Made by a program: the position numbers and the translations under genes. Below the pieces are notes generated by a model, which saw only the letters and a list, made by a program, of their open reading frames with translations, was not told where the DNA came from and searched no databases. A stretch of DNA of 41,836 bases from Gilliamella sp. Lep-s35 (GTDB taxonomy: Bacteria > Pseudomonadota > Gammaproteobacteria > Enterobacterales > Orbaceae), in assembly GCF_009795845.1 (NCBI RefSeq), contig NZ_WTEX01000021.1:1-41836 (forward strand), given 5' to 3'. Each line of letters starts with the position of its first letter. Position 1 is the stretch's first letter. Of this stretch, positions 1 to 7,714 are shown piece after piece.

Positions 1-23
1 ATGATTTTGGCGGTTTGATTCAT
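1..23 (-). CDS. 5' end of an unidentified gene, cut by the window edge
   Basis: On the minus strand an ATG at 23-21 opens a frame reading MNQTAKI before the window ends. A good Shine-Dalgarno sequence (AAAGGAGAG, about 31-40) sits at proper spacing. It starts about 58 bases after the stop of the truncated integrase, so it is either the first gene of an integrated element or the gene joined to the integrase by a deletion. Too little is visible to name a family. Confidence 0.4.
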
Positions 24-80
24 TTCTGACTCTCCTTTTGTGTTATAAAATAACTTAAATGTCAGATTGAGTGAAGACTA

Positions 81-512
81 TTACATATAAGGGAAAACAT
101 GGTTTTCTAATGAACGCCAAGCCTTTTTGAGTGTTTGCTCTTCTAAACCTTGTTCTGTTTTGAATTTTAACCATTTCTCAGCCATAGCGTAAAAGGTATT
201 ATTACAAGCTTCTTGCTTACGTTGTTCTTGTTCCGCTTTGTGATGTTGTGGATCTATCCCTTGCTTTATTAATTCTCGCGCTTCATCTCGTTGTTTTCGC
301 GCTTGTTGTAGCGATGTTTCTGGGTATTTATCGAAAGATAGTAATGCCTCTTTATGTGATATTGGCTTTTTATATTTAAATCGCCATAATTTAACCCCTG
401 TCGATTTAACTAACAGAAAAAGACCTCCACCATCAAAATACTTTTTATCCTTACTAGTGGCTTTTAATGCTTTTATTTGTGTGTCAGTTAAGGGAGTAGT
501 TTTTACAGCCAT
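81..512 (-). pseudogene. Truncated P4-type tyrosine integrase (N-terminal part only)
   Basis: The 143 residues match the N-terminus of P4-like tyrosine recombinases (DUF4102 arm-binding domain). 'LTDTQIKALK' opens the protein, 'DGGGLFLLV' and 'KLWRFKY' follow, and the start of the SAM-like core-binding domain ('MAEKWLKFK') lies near residues 109-117. Complete relatives have about 400 residues. This frame stops after 'HVFPYM', where the family continues into the catalytic domain, so the R-H-R-Y catalytic residues are missing. The start is the ATG at 512-510, preceded by AGGTG. It lies just beyond the 3' end of tRNA-Ala on the same strand, the usual position of an integrase beside its attachment site. 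The fragment may still bind DNA but cannot recombine. It is probably the scar of a lost or rearranged genomic island. Confidence 0.85.
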
Positions 513-520
513 TTTTCACC

Positions 521-572
521 TTTGGGGGTACGCAATAATAGGGTATTTAATTATACCCCCAAATATACCCCC
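521..572. repeat. Cluster of GGGGGTA repeats in the integrase leader
   Basis: TTTGGGGGTA at 521-530 is the exact reverse complement of TACCCCCAAA at 554-563. TATACCCCC occurs twice in direct orientation (552-560 and 564-572), with a 12-base period. The cluster lies between the integrase start and the tRNA gene, where arm-type integrase or excisionase sites and the integrase promoter are expected. That role is inferred. Confidence 0.6.
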
Positions 573-696
573 ATTATTTTTGGTTGTAAATGTACCTTAC
601 TGATACTTAATGGGCAATAAAATAGACTTTAAGGCTTGTTATTACTGGGTTTGGTGTACTTTGTAGGGTTTAAAAGAATGTTACTGATTATTGAAT

Positions 697-772
697 TGGT
701 GGAGCCAAGGGGGATCGAACCCCTGACCTCAACGCTGCCAGCGTTGCGCTCTCCCAGCTGAGCTATGGCCCC
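697..772 (-). tRNA. tRNA-Ala (anticodon GGC)
   Basis: The minus strand reads from 772 as a complete cloverleaf with an encoded CCA at 699-697. The acceptor stem GGGGCCA pairs with TGGCTCC (one G-T wobble), the D arm contains AGCTCAGCTGGGAGAGC, and the T arm contains GGTTCGATCC-like sequence. The anticodon arm AACGC-TGGCA-GCGTT carries anticodon GGC, which reads GCC/GCU alanine codons. A consensus promoter lies just upstream. The 3' end faces the truncated integrase, so it probably served as the attB site of an integrated element. Confidence 0.95.
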
Positions 773-799
773 AAATAGAATGGGATAAAACTGTGATTA

Positions 800-828
800 A
801 TAATATGCAACTAAACAATAAGTGTCAA
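800..828 (-). promoter_or_regulatory. Sigma-70 promoter of tRNA-Ala
   Basis: On the minus strand there is a perfect -35 TTGACA (828-823), a 17-base spacer and -10 TATTAT (805-800). Transcription would start about 20 bases before the tRNA. It lies between the secF terminator and the tRNA, so the tRNA is its own transcription unit. Confidence 0.8.
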
Positions 829-859
829 TCAGTTCAGTACTATTTGTTTGAAAAACAGC

Positions 860-891
860 CTAATAAAACTCTGCCAATCAATGGCAGAGTT
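860..891 (-). terminator. Terminator after secF
   Basis: AACTCTGCCA (867-876) and TGGCAGAGTT (882-891) form a perfect 10-bp stem with a 5-base loop. On the minus strand it is followed by TTATTAGG. It begins 8 bases beyond the secF stop, so it ends the yajC-secD-secF transcript. Confidence 0.8.
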
Positions 892-898
892 CACATAA

Positions 899-1900
899 TT
901 AACGCAATATTGAAGGTTGATCTGCGCCTTCTGCTTCAATTTTAGGTGGCATAAAGTGTTCACGTTTTACGCCTAATTTGAGTGACATATAGGCAGCCAC
1001 ATAAATTGATGAGATTGTACCAAGCACAATACCAACGCCTAATGTTTCAGAGAAACCTTTTAACATTGAACCGCCAAAGATATACAAAATGATGACTACT
1101 GCAAGGGTTGTCCCTGACGTCATCAAAGTACGGTGCAATGTTTGTGTTAACGAGATGTTGATAACATCGTAAGGATCTGCTCGTCGAATCTTTCTAAAAT
1201 TCTCACGAATTCGGTCGAAAACTACAATGGTATCATTGAGCGAATAACCAATTATCGATAACATTGCAGCAATGATAGTTAAATCTAGTTCTCGTTCAAA
1301 TAACGATAGATAACCTGCGGTGATGATAACATCATGCGCTAAGGCAACAACCGCACCAGTACCAAATCGCCATTCAAAACGAAAGGCAATATAGATTAGA
1401 ATACACACTAATGCTGCACAGATGGCCAAAATACCATCTTGGGCAAGTTCAGAGCCTACTGTTGGGCCGACAAACTCAATACGTTTAATTTGCGCATTGG
1501 CATCAATGTCTTTATGTATTAAATTAGAAATTTTTGTGCCTAATGCATTATCAATCGTAGATGAAACACTACCATCTTCTTGCTTAGCTGAAGGTAATCT
1601 AATGATGATATCTTTACTACTACCGTAATACTGTACTATCGGTTCATGATAGCCTGCATTGCGTAGACTGTTACGAAGGTCATCAAGATTAACCGCTTTT
1701 GTTACTGTGAGTTCTACTGTCGTACCGCCAGTGAAGTCTTGTCCTAGATTAAATCCTTTAACAAAAATAACCACAAAAGAGGCTACCACTAATAACATTG
1801 AAATCACAAAAGCAATAAAGCCAAATTTTAAAAAGTCGAGGACTCTGCGGCCATGATTGAGTTCTCTAACATCATGATTTTCTTTTTTATTAATAATCAC
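899..1900 (-). CDS. secF: Protein translocase subunit SecF
   Basis: SecF is an inner-membrane partner of SecD. Together they use the proton gradient to pull exported proteins through SecYEG on the periplasmic side. The 333 residues are close to the usual ~320. A first membrane segment (about 25-50) is followed by the family signature 'GQDFTGGTTVEL' (about 53-64), a periplasmic P4-type domain, and the conserved RND block 'ALAHDVIITAGYLSLF' and 'SIIGYSLNDTIVVFDRIREN' in the second half, then two more membrane helices. It starts 9 bases after the secD stop, so the two genes are translationally linked. The gene ends at a strong hairpin terminator. Nothing is unusual apart from the relocated operon. 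Confidence 0.98.
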   Translation of the reverse strand: MIINKKENHDVRELNHGRRVLDFLKFGFIAFVISMLLVVASFVVIFVKGFNLGQDFTGGTTVELTVTKAVNLDDLRNSLRNAGYHEPIVQYYGSSKDIIIRLPSAKQEDGSVSSTIDNALGTKISNLIHKDIDANAQIKRIEFVGPTVGSELAQDGILAICAALVCILIYIAFRFEWRFGTGAVVALAHDVIITAGYLSLFERELDLTIIAAMLSIIGYSLNDTIVVFDRIRENFRKIRRADPYDVINISLTQTLHRTLMTSGTTLAVVIILYIFGGSMLKGFSETLGVGIVLGTISSIYVAAYMSLKLGVKREHFMPPKIEAEGADQPSILR

Positions 1901-1909
1901 AATAAACCT

Positions 1910-3766
1910 CTAAATTGATAACTTATTAACACGGCGTCCGCCATAAATAAGATTAGCTAATGCACGAGTACCAACAATCGATGTAAACATTGATGTTACA
2001 ATGCCGATGCCTAATGTAATGGCAAAGCCTTTAATTGAGCCTGTACCAACAGCATAAAGAATAACCGCTGTAATTAATGTGGTTAGGTTGGCGTCAAAAA
2101 TACTGCTCCACGCCCCTGCATATCCTTCATTAATTGCATATTGTACTCCACGTCCGTTGCTGAGCTCTTCTTTTATCCGTTCATTGATAAGTACATTAGC
2201 ATCAACAGCCATACCAACGGTTAATACAATACCTGCAATACCTGGCATGCTGAGCGTTGCGCCAGGAAGTAAGGACATAACACCAACAATTAAAATTAAA
2301 TTAGCAACCAGTGCAAGGCTTGCAAATAGACCAAATAGGCGATACATCACTAACATAAAGATAACTGAAACCGCTAACCCCCAAGCGCAAGATTCTAACC
2401 CTTGGGTTATGTTTTCTTGTCCCATTGATGGCCCAACAGTACGTTCTTCAATAATTTGAATTGGCGCAATTAGAGCTCCTGCTCGCAATAATAACGATAA
2501 ATTTTTAGCTTCATCAATACTGCCAATACCCGTTACCTGAAAATGGTCACTAAAAATACCTTGAATTGTTGCTACGTTGATAACACGTTCTTGCTTTTCA
2601 AGAATTGGTTTGTCGTTTTCATCACGTTTACCCGTGTCTTTATATTCAACAAATAAGGTTGCCATCGCTTTATCAATATTCTTTTGGGTAAAATTCAACA
2701 TTTTTTTACCGCCAGAACCATCAAGCGTAATAGCAACTTCAGGTTGACCATATTGGCTTGTGCGAAATGATGAATCAGTAATATGATCCCCTGTTAGTAC
2801 AATTCGTTTATAAAGTAATACTGGGTAGCCACTTTCCGTATATTGGATTTCCGAACCATACGGAACTCGCATATCACCACTTAAGATAGTAGGCAGATCA
2901 GCGGTGCGATCTTGGTTAACTTGTCTAAACTCAAGTGTCGCTGTTGCGCCCAAAATACGCTTAGCTAATGCGGTGTCTTGTATACCCGGTAATTCTACCA
3001 CTATACGATCCGCCCCTTGGCGTTGCACAATCGGCTCGGCAACACCTAGTTGGTTAACGCGGTTGCGTAAAATAGTTGTGTTTTGTTGTACAGCGTCATT
3101 TTTAGCTTGTTGTAACCGTTTGTCGCTAATGTTGATAATAATGCCGTTGTCACTTTGAGAAATAACTTTGAAATCCTGTAAATTATTGATCTTGGTGATC
3201 GCTTTATTACGATCTTCAGTATTATCAAATTGTATGATAATTTGCTCATTACGGTTTTTGTTGATTGTTTTATAATTTAATTTACTAGCTGTAAATTCAG
3301 CTTTTATGTTTTCAATGGATTGTTCAGTGAGTTTACTTAATGCAGTTGTCATATCAACTTCCATTAAGAAATGAACACCACCACGCAAATCAAGTCCTAG
3401 TTTCATCGGTTCAGCACCTAACATTGTAAGCCATGCGGGTGTTGCTGGTGCTAAATTTAATGCAACAATATACTCTTCACCTAACGCTTCGGATATAAGC
3501 TCTTTCGCTTTAAGCTGTGCATCGTTATCACTAACACGAATTAAAATCGATTTATTTTCATAAACGATTGATTTAAATTTGATATCATTATCAATCAAAA
3601 TTTTTTTAACTTTATCTTGTGTAGTAACATTGATTTCAGCACTATTTAAGCCTGAAATTTGTATAGCGGGATCTTCACCATAAATATTTGGAAGTGCATA
3701 AAGTAGGCCGAGGCAAATGACTACGACCAACATAATGTATTTCCACAAAGGATAGCGGTTTAACAC
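1910..3766 (-). CDS. secD: Protein translocase subunit SecD
   Basis: SecD is an RND-like inner-membrane protein that forms the SecDF-YajC accessory complex of the Sec translocon. At 618 residues it matches the family length. It shows an N-terminal membrane segment, the periplasmic P1 head with the D1 motif 'LGLDLRGGVHFLMEVD' (about 123-138), 'LRNRVNQLGVAEPIVQRQG' in the second half of P1, and six C-terminal membrane helices with 'GMAVDANVLINERIKEEL', which holds the conserved proton-pathway aspartate. The start is GTG at 3766, preceded by AAGAGA. No ATG is available in frame at the right place. It sits 59 bases downstream of yajC and 9 bases before secF. Confidence 0.98.
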   Translation of the reverse strand: MLNRYPLWKYIMLVVVICLGLLYALPNIYGEDPAIQISGLNSAEINVTTQDKVKKILIDNDIKFKSIVYENKSILIRVSDNDAQLKAKELISEALGEEYIVALNLAPATPAWLTMLGAEPMKLGLDLRGGVHFLMEVDMTTALSKLTEQSIENIKAEFTASKLNYKTINKNRNEQIIIQFDNTEDRNKAITKINNLQDFKVISQSDNGIIINISDKRLQQAKNDAVQQNTTILRNRVNQLGVAEPIVQRQGADRIVVELPGIQDTALAKRILGATATLEFRQVNQDRTADLPTILSGDMRVPYGSEIQYTESGYPVLLYKRIVLTGDHITDSSFRTSQYGQPEVAITLDGSGGKKMLNFTQKNIDKAMATLFVEYKDTGKRDENDKPILEKQERVINVATIQGIFSDHFQVTGIGSIDEAKNLSLLLRAGALIAPIQIIEERTVGPSMGQENITQGLESCAWGLAVSVIFMLVMYRLFGLFASLALVANLILIVGVMSLLPGATLSMPGIAGIVLTVGMAVDANVLINERIKEELSNGRGVQYAINEGYAGAWSSIFDANLTTLITAVILYAVGTGSIKGFAITLGIGIVTSMFTSIVGTRALANLIYGGRRVNKLSI

Positions 3767-3825
3767 GACATATTCTCTTGTAGGATTAGGTAATTAATAC
3801 AATGAATATAATAGATAAAACTCTA

Positions 3826-4155
3826 TTATAGTGATTTCATTGTTCCTTTTGGTAAAACTGATGTAATAAAGTCACGTTTGATTACAATTTCAGTTGTATC
3901 ATTTAATTCTAATGCGATGTAACCATTGTCGTTAACTTTTGACACACGACCAATAATCCCACCATTGGTTAATACTTCATCACCTTTTGAAATTGACGCC
4001 ATTAAATCACGATGTGCTTTGGCGCGTTTTTGTTGTGGACGCATAATCATAAAATAGAAAAATAAACCAAACACAATCAACATAATCATCGGAAAGTAAT
4101 CACCACCTAGTTGATTACCATCTGCGGCGTAAGCATTAGAAATTAAAAAGTCCAT
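3826..4155 (-). CDS. yajC: Sec translocon accessory subunit YajC
   Basis: This small single-span inner-membrane protein associates with SecDF and SecYEG. At 109 residues it is almost identical in length to the E. coli protein. The hydrophobic helix (about 22-38) runs into the hallmark 'MRPQQKRAKAH', followed by the conserved cytosolic segment 'ISKGDEVLTNGGIIGRVSKV'. It is the first gene of the yajC-secD-secF operon. In E. coli queA and tgt precede yajC, but here the upstream neighbour is nuoN, so the operon has a new promoter context. Confidence 0.97.
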   Translation of the reverse strand: MDFLISNAYAADGNQLGGDYFPMIMLIVFGLFFYFMIMRPQQKRAKAHRDLMASISKGDEVLTNGGIIGRVSKVNDNGYIALELNDTTEIVIKRDFITSVLPKGTMKSL

Positions 4156-4194
4156 ATAGGTCCTCTTGATTTAAATAAAATATTAAAGTTTGAA

Positions 4195-4203
4195 ATTATA
4201 ACA
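4195..4203 (-). promoter_or_regulatory. Extended -10 promoter candidate for yajC-secD-secF
   Basis: Minus strand TGTTATAAT (4203-4195) is a perfect extended -10 element (TGnTATAAT). No good -35 is present, which is acceptable for extended -10 promoters. It lies 40 bases before the yajC start, in the 185-base nuoN-yajC gap. That gap has no clear terminator for nuoN. It also contains two direct copies of TTTAGCAT, 20 bases apart (4261-4268 and 4281-4288). Confidence 0.5.
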
Positions 4204-4340
4204 TAATAAATAAATCTATTATTAACTATTTCTTATCAAAAAGTTTCAGAAAAAATCGTGTTTAGCATAAAGTAAAGCGTTTTAGCATTTCGATAAATAT
4301 CTATATCGTTAACAGCATAATAATAGTGAATAAATATTAA

Positions 4341-6146
4341 TTATGTGGTTAAATATTGCGCAAAACTAACTAAGTTAAATAACCATTTAGGATAAACTCC
4401 ACAAAGCATTGTTAATAAAGCACATAGCACAATAATTAATTCACTAATTCTAATATTACTCCATTTTAATTTCATTGAAGATCCGCTTGTCACTTGAGCA
4501 TCATGGCTGATTGGTCTGATATAAAGATTGATGATTAAGCGAGCATAAAAGTAAAGTCCTAATGTGCTACCAATAACAATAGCCGCAACTAGCCACCATA
4601 GTTCAGCTGTTACCCCTAATAATACCAGTAAAAATCGTCCAATGAATCCTGTAGTTAATGGGACACCAGCTAAAGATAAAAAGCCTATTCCCATTGCTAA
4701 TGCCAGAATGGGTCTTCGCCAAAAAAGTCCTGACAGGTCGATTTCAGTTTCATGATCTTGAAGTTCATCAGAATGAGAATCTAAACTGATCGTTCCTAAA
4801 ATACAGATGTTAGCTAAAATATATCCAATTAGGTAAACACCAATAGTTTCTAATGCAAGTACTTGATATTGCACAGCAATGAGAGCTGTTAATAAATAAC
4901 CAAAATGTGCTATTGATGAATAAGCAAGTAATCGCTTTAAGTTACTTTGCATTAACGCTAATAAGTTACCCCATAAAATAGAGCAAAAAGCCATAATCAC
5001 TAAAATAATACGGATGGTTTCATTATTAACAATAGGGGCCAATAAAAACAGTCTTGCTATAGCACAAAAAACGGCAACTTTTCCGACCGTTGATAATAAC
5101 AAAGCGACAACTGTTGGAGCGCCTTGATAAACATCGGGTAACCATAGTTGAAATGGAACGAGTGATAACTTAAAACCAATACCCACTAGCATTAAGCAAA
5201 CACCTATCAGTAATAATGTGCTTGGGTAAGACATCGTTGAAAGCTGATAACTTAGCCCACTGAAAGTTAGTTCCCCTGTCGTTGCATAATAAAAGGCGAT
5301 CCCCATCAATAAAAATACACCCGCAACAGCGGATAATATCATGTATTTAACGGCAGCTTCTAATGAATGTGTTTGCGTATATTGATAACCAATCAACCCC
5401 ACAAACGGGATCGATAACAGTTCAATACCAATAAAAAATGAAATTAAATGGCTTGAGTATACGAGTGTTACACCACCTAATGCCATAAAAAGTAGAATTA
5501 AATAAAATAACCCATGATGGGTTTGTTCTTGTTTAAACCAACGATAAGCAAAACATGCAACTGTAATGGATATCATTAAAATTAAACTAGTATAAAGTAA
5601 TCCGTAACCGTCACAAGTAAATAGGGCAGTGATATGTCGAGCTTTCCATTCATCCACTGAAGATGTATCTATATTTGCGTTATCACCAATATTAGAATTA
5701 AAGCTATCTGTAATACTCGTTGTACCTGTATCGATGCTTGCGTTAGTGCTTGGGTTTTCATTTGTATCTGTGCGTGTATTTGTCTTATCGATATTGTTGT
5801 TATCGTTATTAGCATCAACACTTCTGTTTTCACTCTGATTTGGTGATTCTACTGATTCAGTAGGCACAGTATCGACTGCGATTGTTGTTTCACTTGATGG
5901 GTCGGTTTTTTTGATACGATCTGAATCAGGTACCGATATTTGCATATTATCACTACTGATATCAGTAATTGCTTGAGTGCTAGACGAAATTTTATAACCA
6001 ACCACTACAGCGCAGAACAAAGCGATAGATAATCCACATACAGTTAAAATAGTGCAAGCTTTAGTATTTATTTTTAAAACAAACAGTGAAAATAATAAAA
6101 TAATGATGGCAAAGCTTAATACTAAAATAGGTGATAAAGCTATCAT
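4341..6146 (-). CDS. nuoN: NADH-quinone oxidoreductase subunit N with a long low-complexity insertion
   Basis: NuoN is one of the three antiporter-like, proton-pumping subunits of complex I. The body aligns well with E. coli NuoN. 'FIGIELLSIPFVGLIGY' holds the TM5 glutamate, 'LEAAVKYMILSA' and 'GFKLSLVPFQLWLPDVYQGAP' hold pathway lysines, and 'STVGKVAVF' and 'NLKRLLAYSSIAHFGYLL' are also conserved. Two differences: the histidine of 'VPFHLW' is Gln, and the C-terminal channel lysine ('GFIGKF' in E. coli) is Arg. The 601 residues exceed the usual ~485 because residues about 53-170 form a Ser/Thr/Asn/Asp-rich stretch between the second and third membrane helices, probably facing the periplasm. 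It is the last gene of the nuoJKLMN block, 6 bases after nuoM. The identity is secure; whether it is functional is uncertain. Confidence 0.95.
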   Translation of the reverse strand: MIALSPILVLSFAIIILLFSLFVLKINTKACTILTVCGLSIALFCAVVVGYKISSSTQAITDISSDNMQISVPDSDRIKKTDPSSETTIAVDTVPTESVESPNQSENRSVDANNDNNNIDKTNTRTDTNENPSTNASIDTGTTSITDSFNSNIGDNANIDTSSVDEWKARHITALFTCDGYGLLYTSLILMISITVACFAYRWFKQEQTHHGLFYLILLFMALGGVTLVYSSHLISFFIGIELLSIPFVGLIGYQYTQTHSLEAAVKYMILSAVAGVFLLMGIAFYYATTGELTFSGLSYQLSTMSYPSTLLLIGVCLMLVGIGFKLSLVPFQLWLPDVYQGAPTVVALLLSTVGKVAVFCAIARLFLLAPIVNNETIRIILVIMAFCSILWGNLLALMQSNLKRLLAYSSIAHFGYLLTALIAVQYQVLALETIGVYLIGYILANICILGTISLDSHSDELQDHETEIDLSGLFWRRPILALAMGIGFLSLAGVPLTTGFIGRFLLVLLGVTAELWWLVAAIVIGSTLGLYFYARLIINLYIRPISHDAQVTSGSSMKLKWSNIRISELIIVLCALLTMLCGVYPKWLFNLVSFAQYLTT

Positions 6147-6152
6147 AATTGA

Positions 6153-7697
6153 TTATTCTCCCACTCGCTCTGTGGCTATATATTGTTGAGTTTGATTTAC
6201 CACAGAATAAGACATATCTAAGATTAGTTTAGGATACATGCCAATAAAAATTAGGACAATTAAGACGCTTGATAATAATAAGAAATCTTTTTTGCTAAGT
6301 ATATGTTTTGTTGTATTGCCTTTATCAGTAGAGCCATAAAAAATTGGTTGCATACGAACAATAAATGAAATAGATACCAATAATAAGCCAATTGCTAATA
6401 AAATTGTATAAAACGAGAAAGTATTATAACTACCAAGTAACATCATATAATTACCAACAAAATTCGCCGTACCAGGAATACCTAATACAGCCAAAATAAA
6501 ATATAAAGCAAATGAAGATAAGTAAGGTACGCGCTCTTTAAGCCCGATAAATTGGTTTATGTTTCGTGTTGAGTAACATTCAACTAATAATCCACTAATT
6601 ATAAACATGCCAACTATTGCTAAATTGATAGCAATCATTTGAATAACAACGCCTTGATAAGCAATCACCGAACCACTATAAATAATTGCAGTAACAAAGC
6701 CCATCAATGCAATGTGAATATAAGCAATAAGTTTCTTAATATCGGTTTGATTGAATGCCAGTAAGGCTGCATAAACAATAGTAAGTATTGCAAAAACTAA
6801 CATAACCGGCATAATTATGATTGATGCACTAGGAAATAACGGTATCACAAAACGTAATAAACCAAATGCAGTGGTGTTAAGTAGTAATCCACTAATCATC
6901 ATTGACCCAGTTGTTGAAGATTCAATATGAGCTTGAATAAACCAACTATGAAAAGGTACAAAAGGTATGCGAACAATAAAAGCTGCTAAAAAACCTAACA
7001 TAAGTAAAAATTCAGTATTACTTGAGATAGGCGTTTTGGTTAAGATCTGATAATCAAACGTCCAATGTCCTGTTAAGTTCCAATTAATTAAGGCTAATGA
7101 CACTATTGAGATTAGCATAAGTAAACTGCTTAGTTGGGTATAAATCAAAAATTTACTAGCACCATTAAAACGCAATTGTGAGTTTGAATCTCGTCTTCCC
7201 CATAATGAGATTAAAAAATAGATGGGAATTGCCACTGCTTCCCAAAATAAGAACATTAAAAATAAATCAGTGATGACAAACAGAATTATAATAGCTGATG
7301 TCATAAATAATAAACATAGGTAAAATAAGCCAAGATTGTTTAGGCTTTCTTTACTAGAATAAACAATCGTCAATAGCACGATAAATAGGGTTGAGGTGAT
7401 AACAATCATAGATAAACCATCTAAAACAAGATGAAAATGAATGCCTAGCAAAGGAATCCATTCAAGATTCACTTCTTTTACCCAATTTTCCTGTTGATTT
7501 AACACATTTATGGCGTCTATCCAAAATGTTATCGCTATTAATAATGTAATGCAAATTGTGATAAATGCTATAATTATTGGTAATTTCGACCAACGTATTT
7601 GTACATTGGTGGAAACAACGCCTCTTTGAAAACATGCATGGCATAACCAACCAATAAATCCGCCTATTACAGGTAAAAAAACAAGCCATAATAACAT
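6153..7697 (-). CDS. nuoM: NADH-quinone oxidoreductase subunit M, lacking most proton-channel residues
   Basis: NuoM is a Mrp-antiporter-like membrane subunit of complex I. The 514 residues equal the normal length, with about 14 membrane helices. Family landmarks are present: 'VLDGLSMIVI', 'FLFWEAVAIPIYFLISLWG' (TM5 glutamate kept), 'FNQTDIKKLIAYIHIALMGF' and 'LGIPGTANFVGNYMML'. Against E. coli the channel residues are changed. The K234 equivalent is Arg ('AFIVRIPFVP'), K265 is Asn ('LLLNTTAFG'), and E407 is Asn ('NFVGNYMML'). The conserved histidines of 'SVSHMGF' and 'MIAHGLS' are Ala and Ile. The frame is intact, so loss of residues is not accompanied by disruption. It lies 17 bases downstream of nuoL and 6 bases before nuoN. 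Confidence 0.95.
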   Translation of the reverse strand: MLLWLVFLPVIGGFIGWLCHACFQRGVVSTNVQIRWSKLPIIIAFITICITLLIAITFWIDAINVLNQQENWVKEVNLEWIPLLGIHFHLVLDGLSMIVITSTLFIVLLTIVYSSKESLNNLGLFYLCLLFMTSAIIILFVITDLFLMFLFWEAVAIPIYFLISLWGRRDSNSQLRFNGASKFLIYTQLSSLLMLISIVSLALINWNLTGHWTFDYQILTKTPISSNTEFLLMLGFLAAFIVRIPFVPFHSWFIQAHIESSTTGSMMISGLLLNTTAFGLLRFVIPLFPSASIIIMPVMLVFAILTIVYAALLAFNQTDIKKLIAYIHIALMGFVTAIIYSGSVIAYQGVVIQMIAINLAIVGMFIISGLLVECYSTRNINQFIGLKERVPYLSSFALYFILAVLGIPGTANFVGNYMMLLGSYNTFSFYTILLAIGLLLVSISFIVRMQPIFYGSTDKGNTTKHILSKKDFLLLSSVLIVLIFIGMYPKLILDMSYSVVNQTQQYIATERVGE

Positions 7698-7714
7698 GAA
7701 TGATTACACCTTTA

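Noticed and set aside
1422-3158. Several plus-strand open frames opposite secF and secD (1422-1628, 1659-1856, 2079-2459, 2904-3158).
   Set aside because: They are antisense shadows of well-conserved genes, with no ribosome sites or recognisable products.
5629-5838. Plus-strand frame opposite the NuoN low-complexity insertion.
   Set aside because: It has Leu/Ser/Val-rich composition expected from the complement of Asn/Asp/Thr codons; no ribosome site.
5637-5990. The NuoN insertion as a frameshift or assembly artefact.
   Set aside because: The frame stays open and conserved NuoN helices are in the same frame on both sides.
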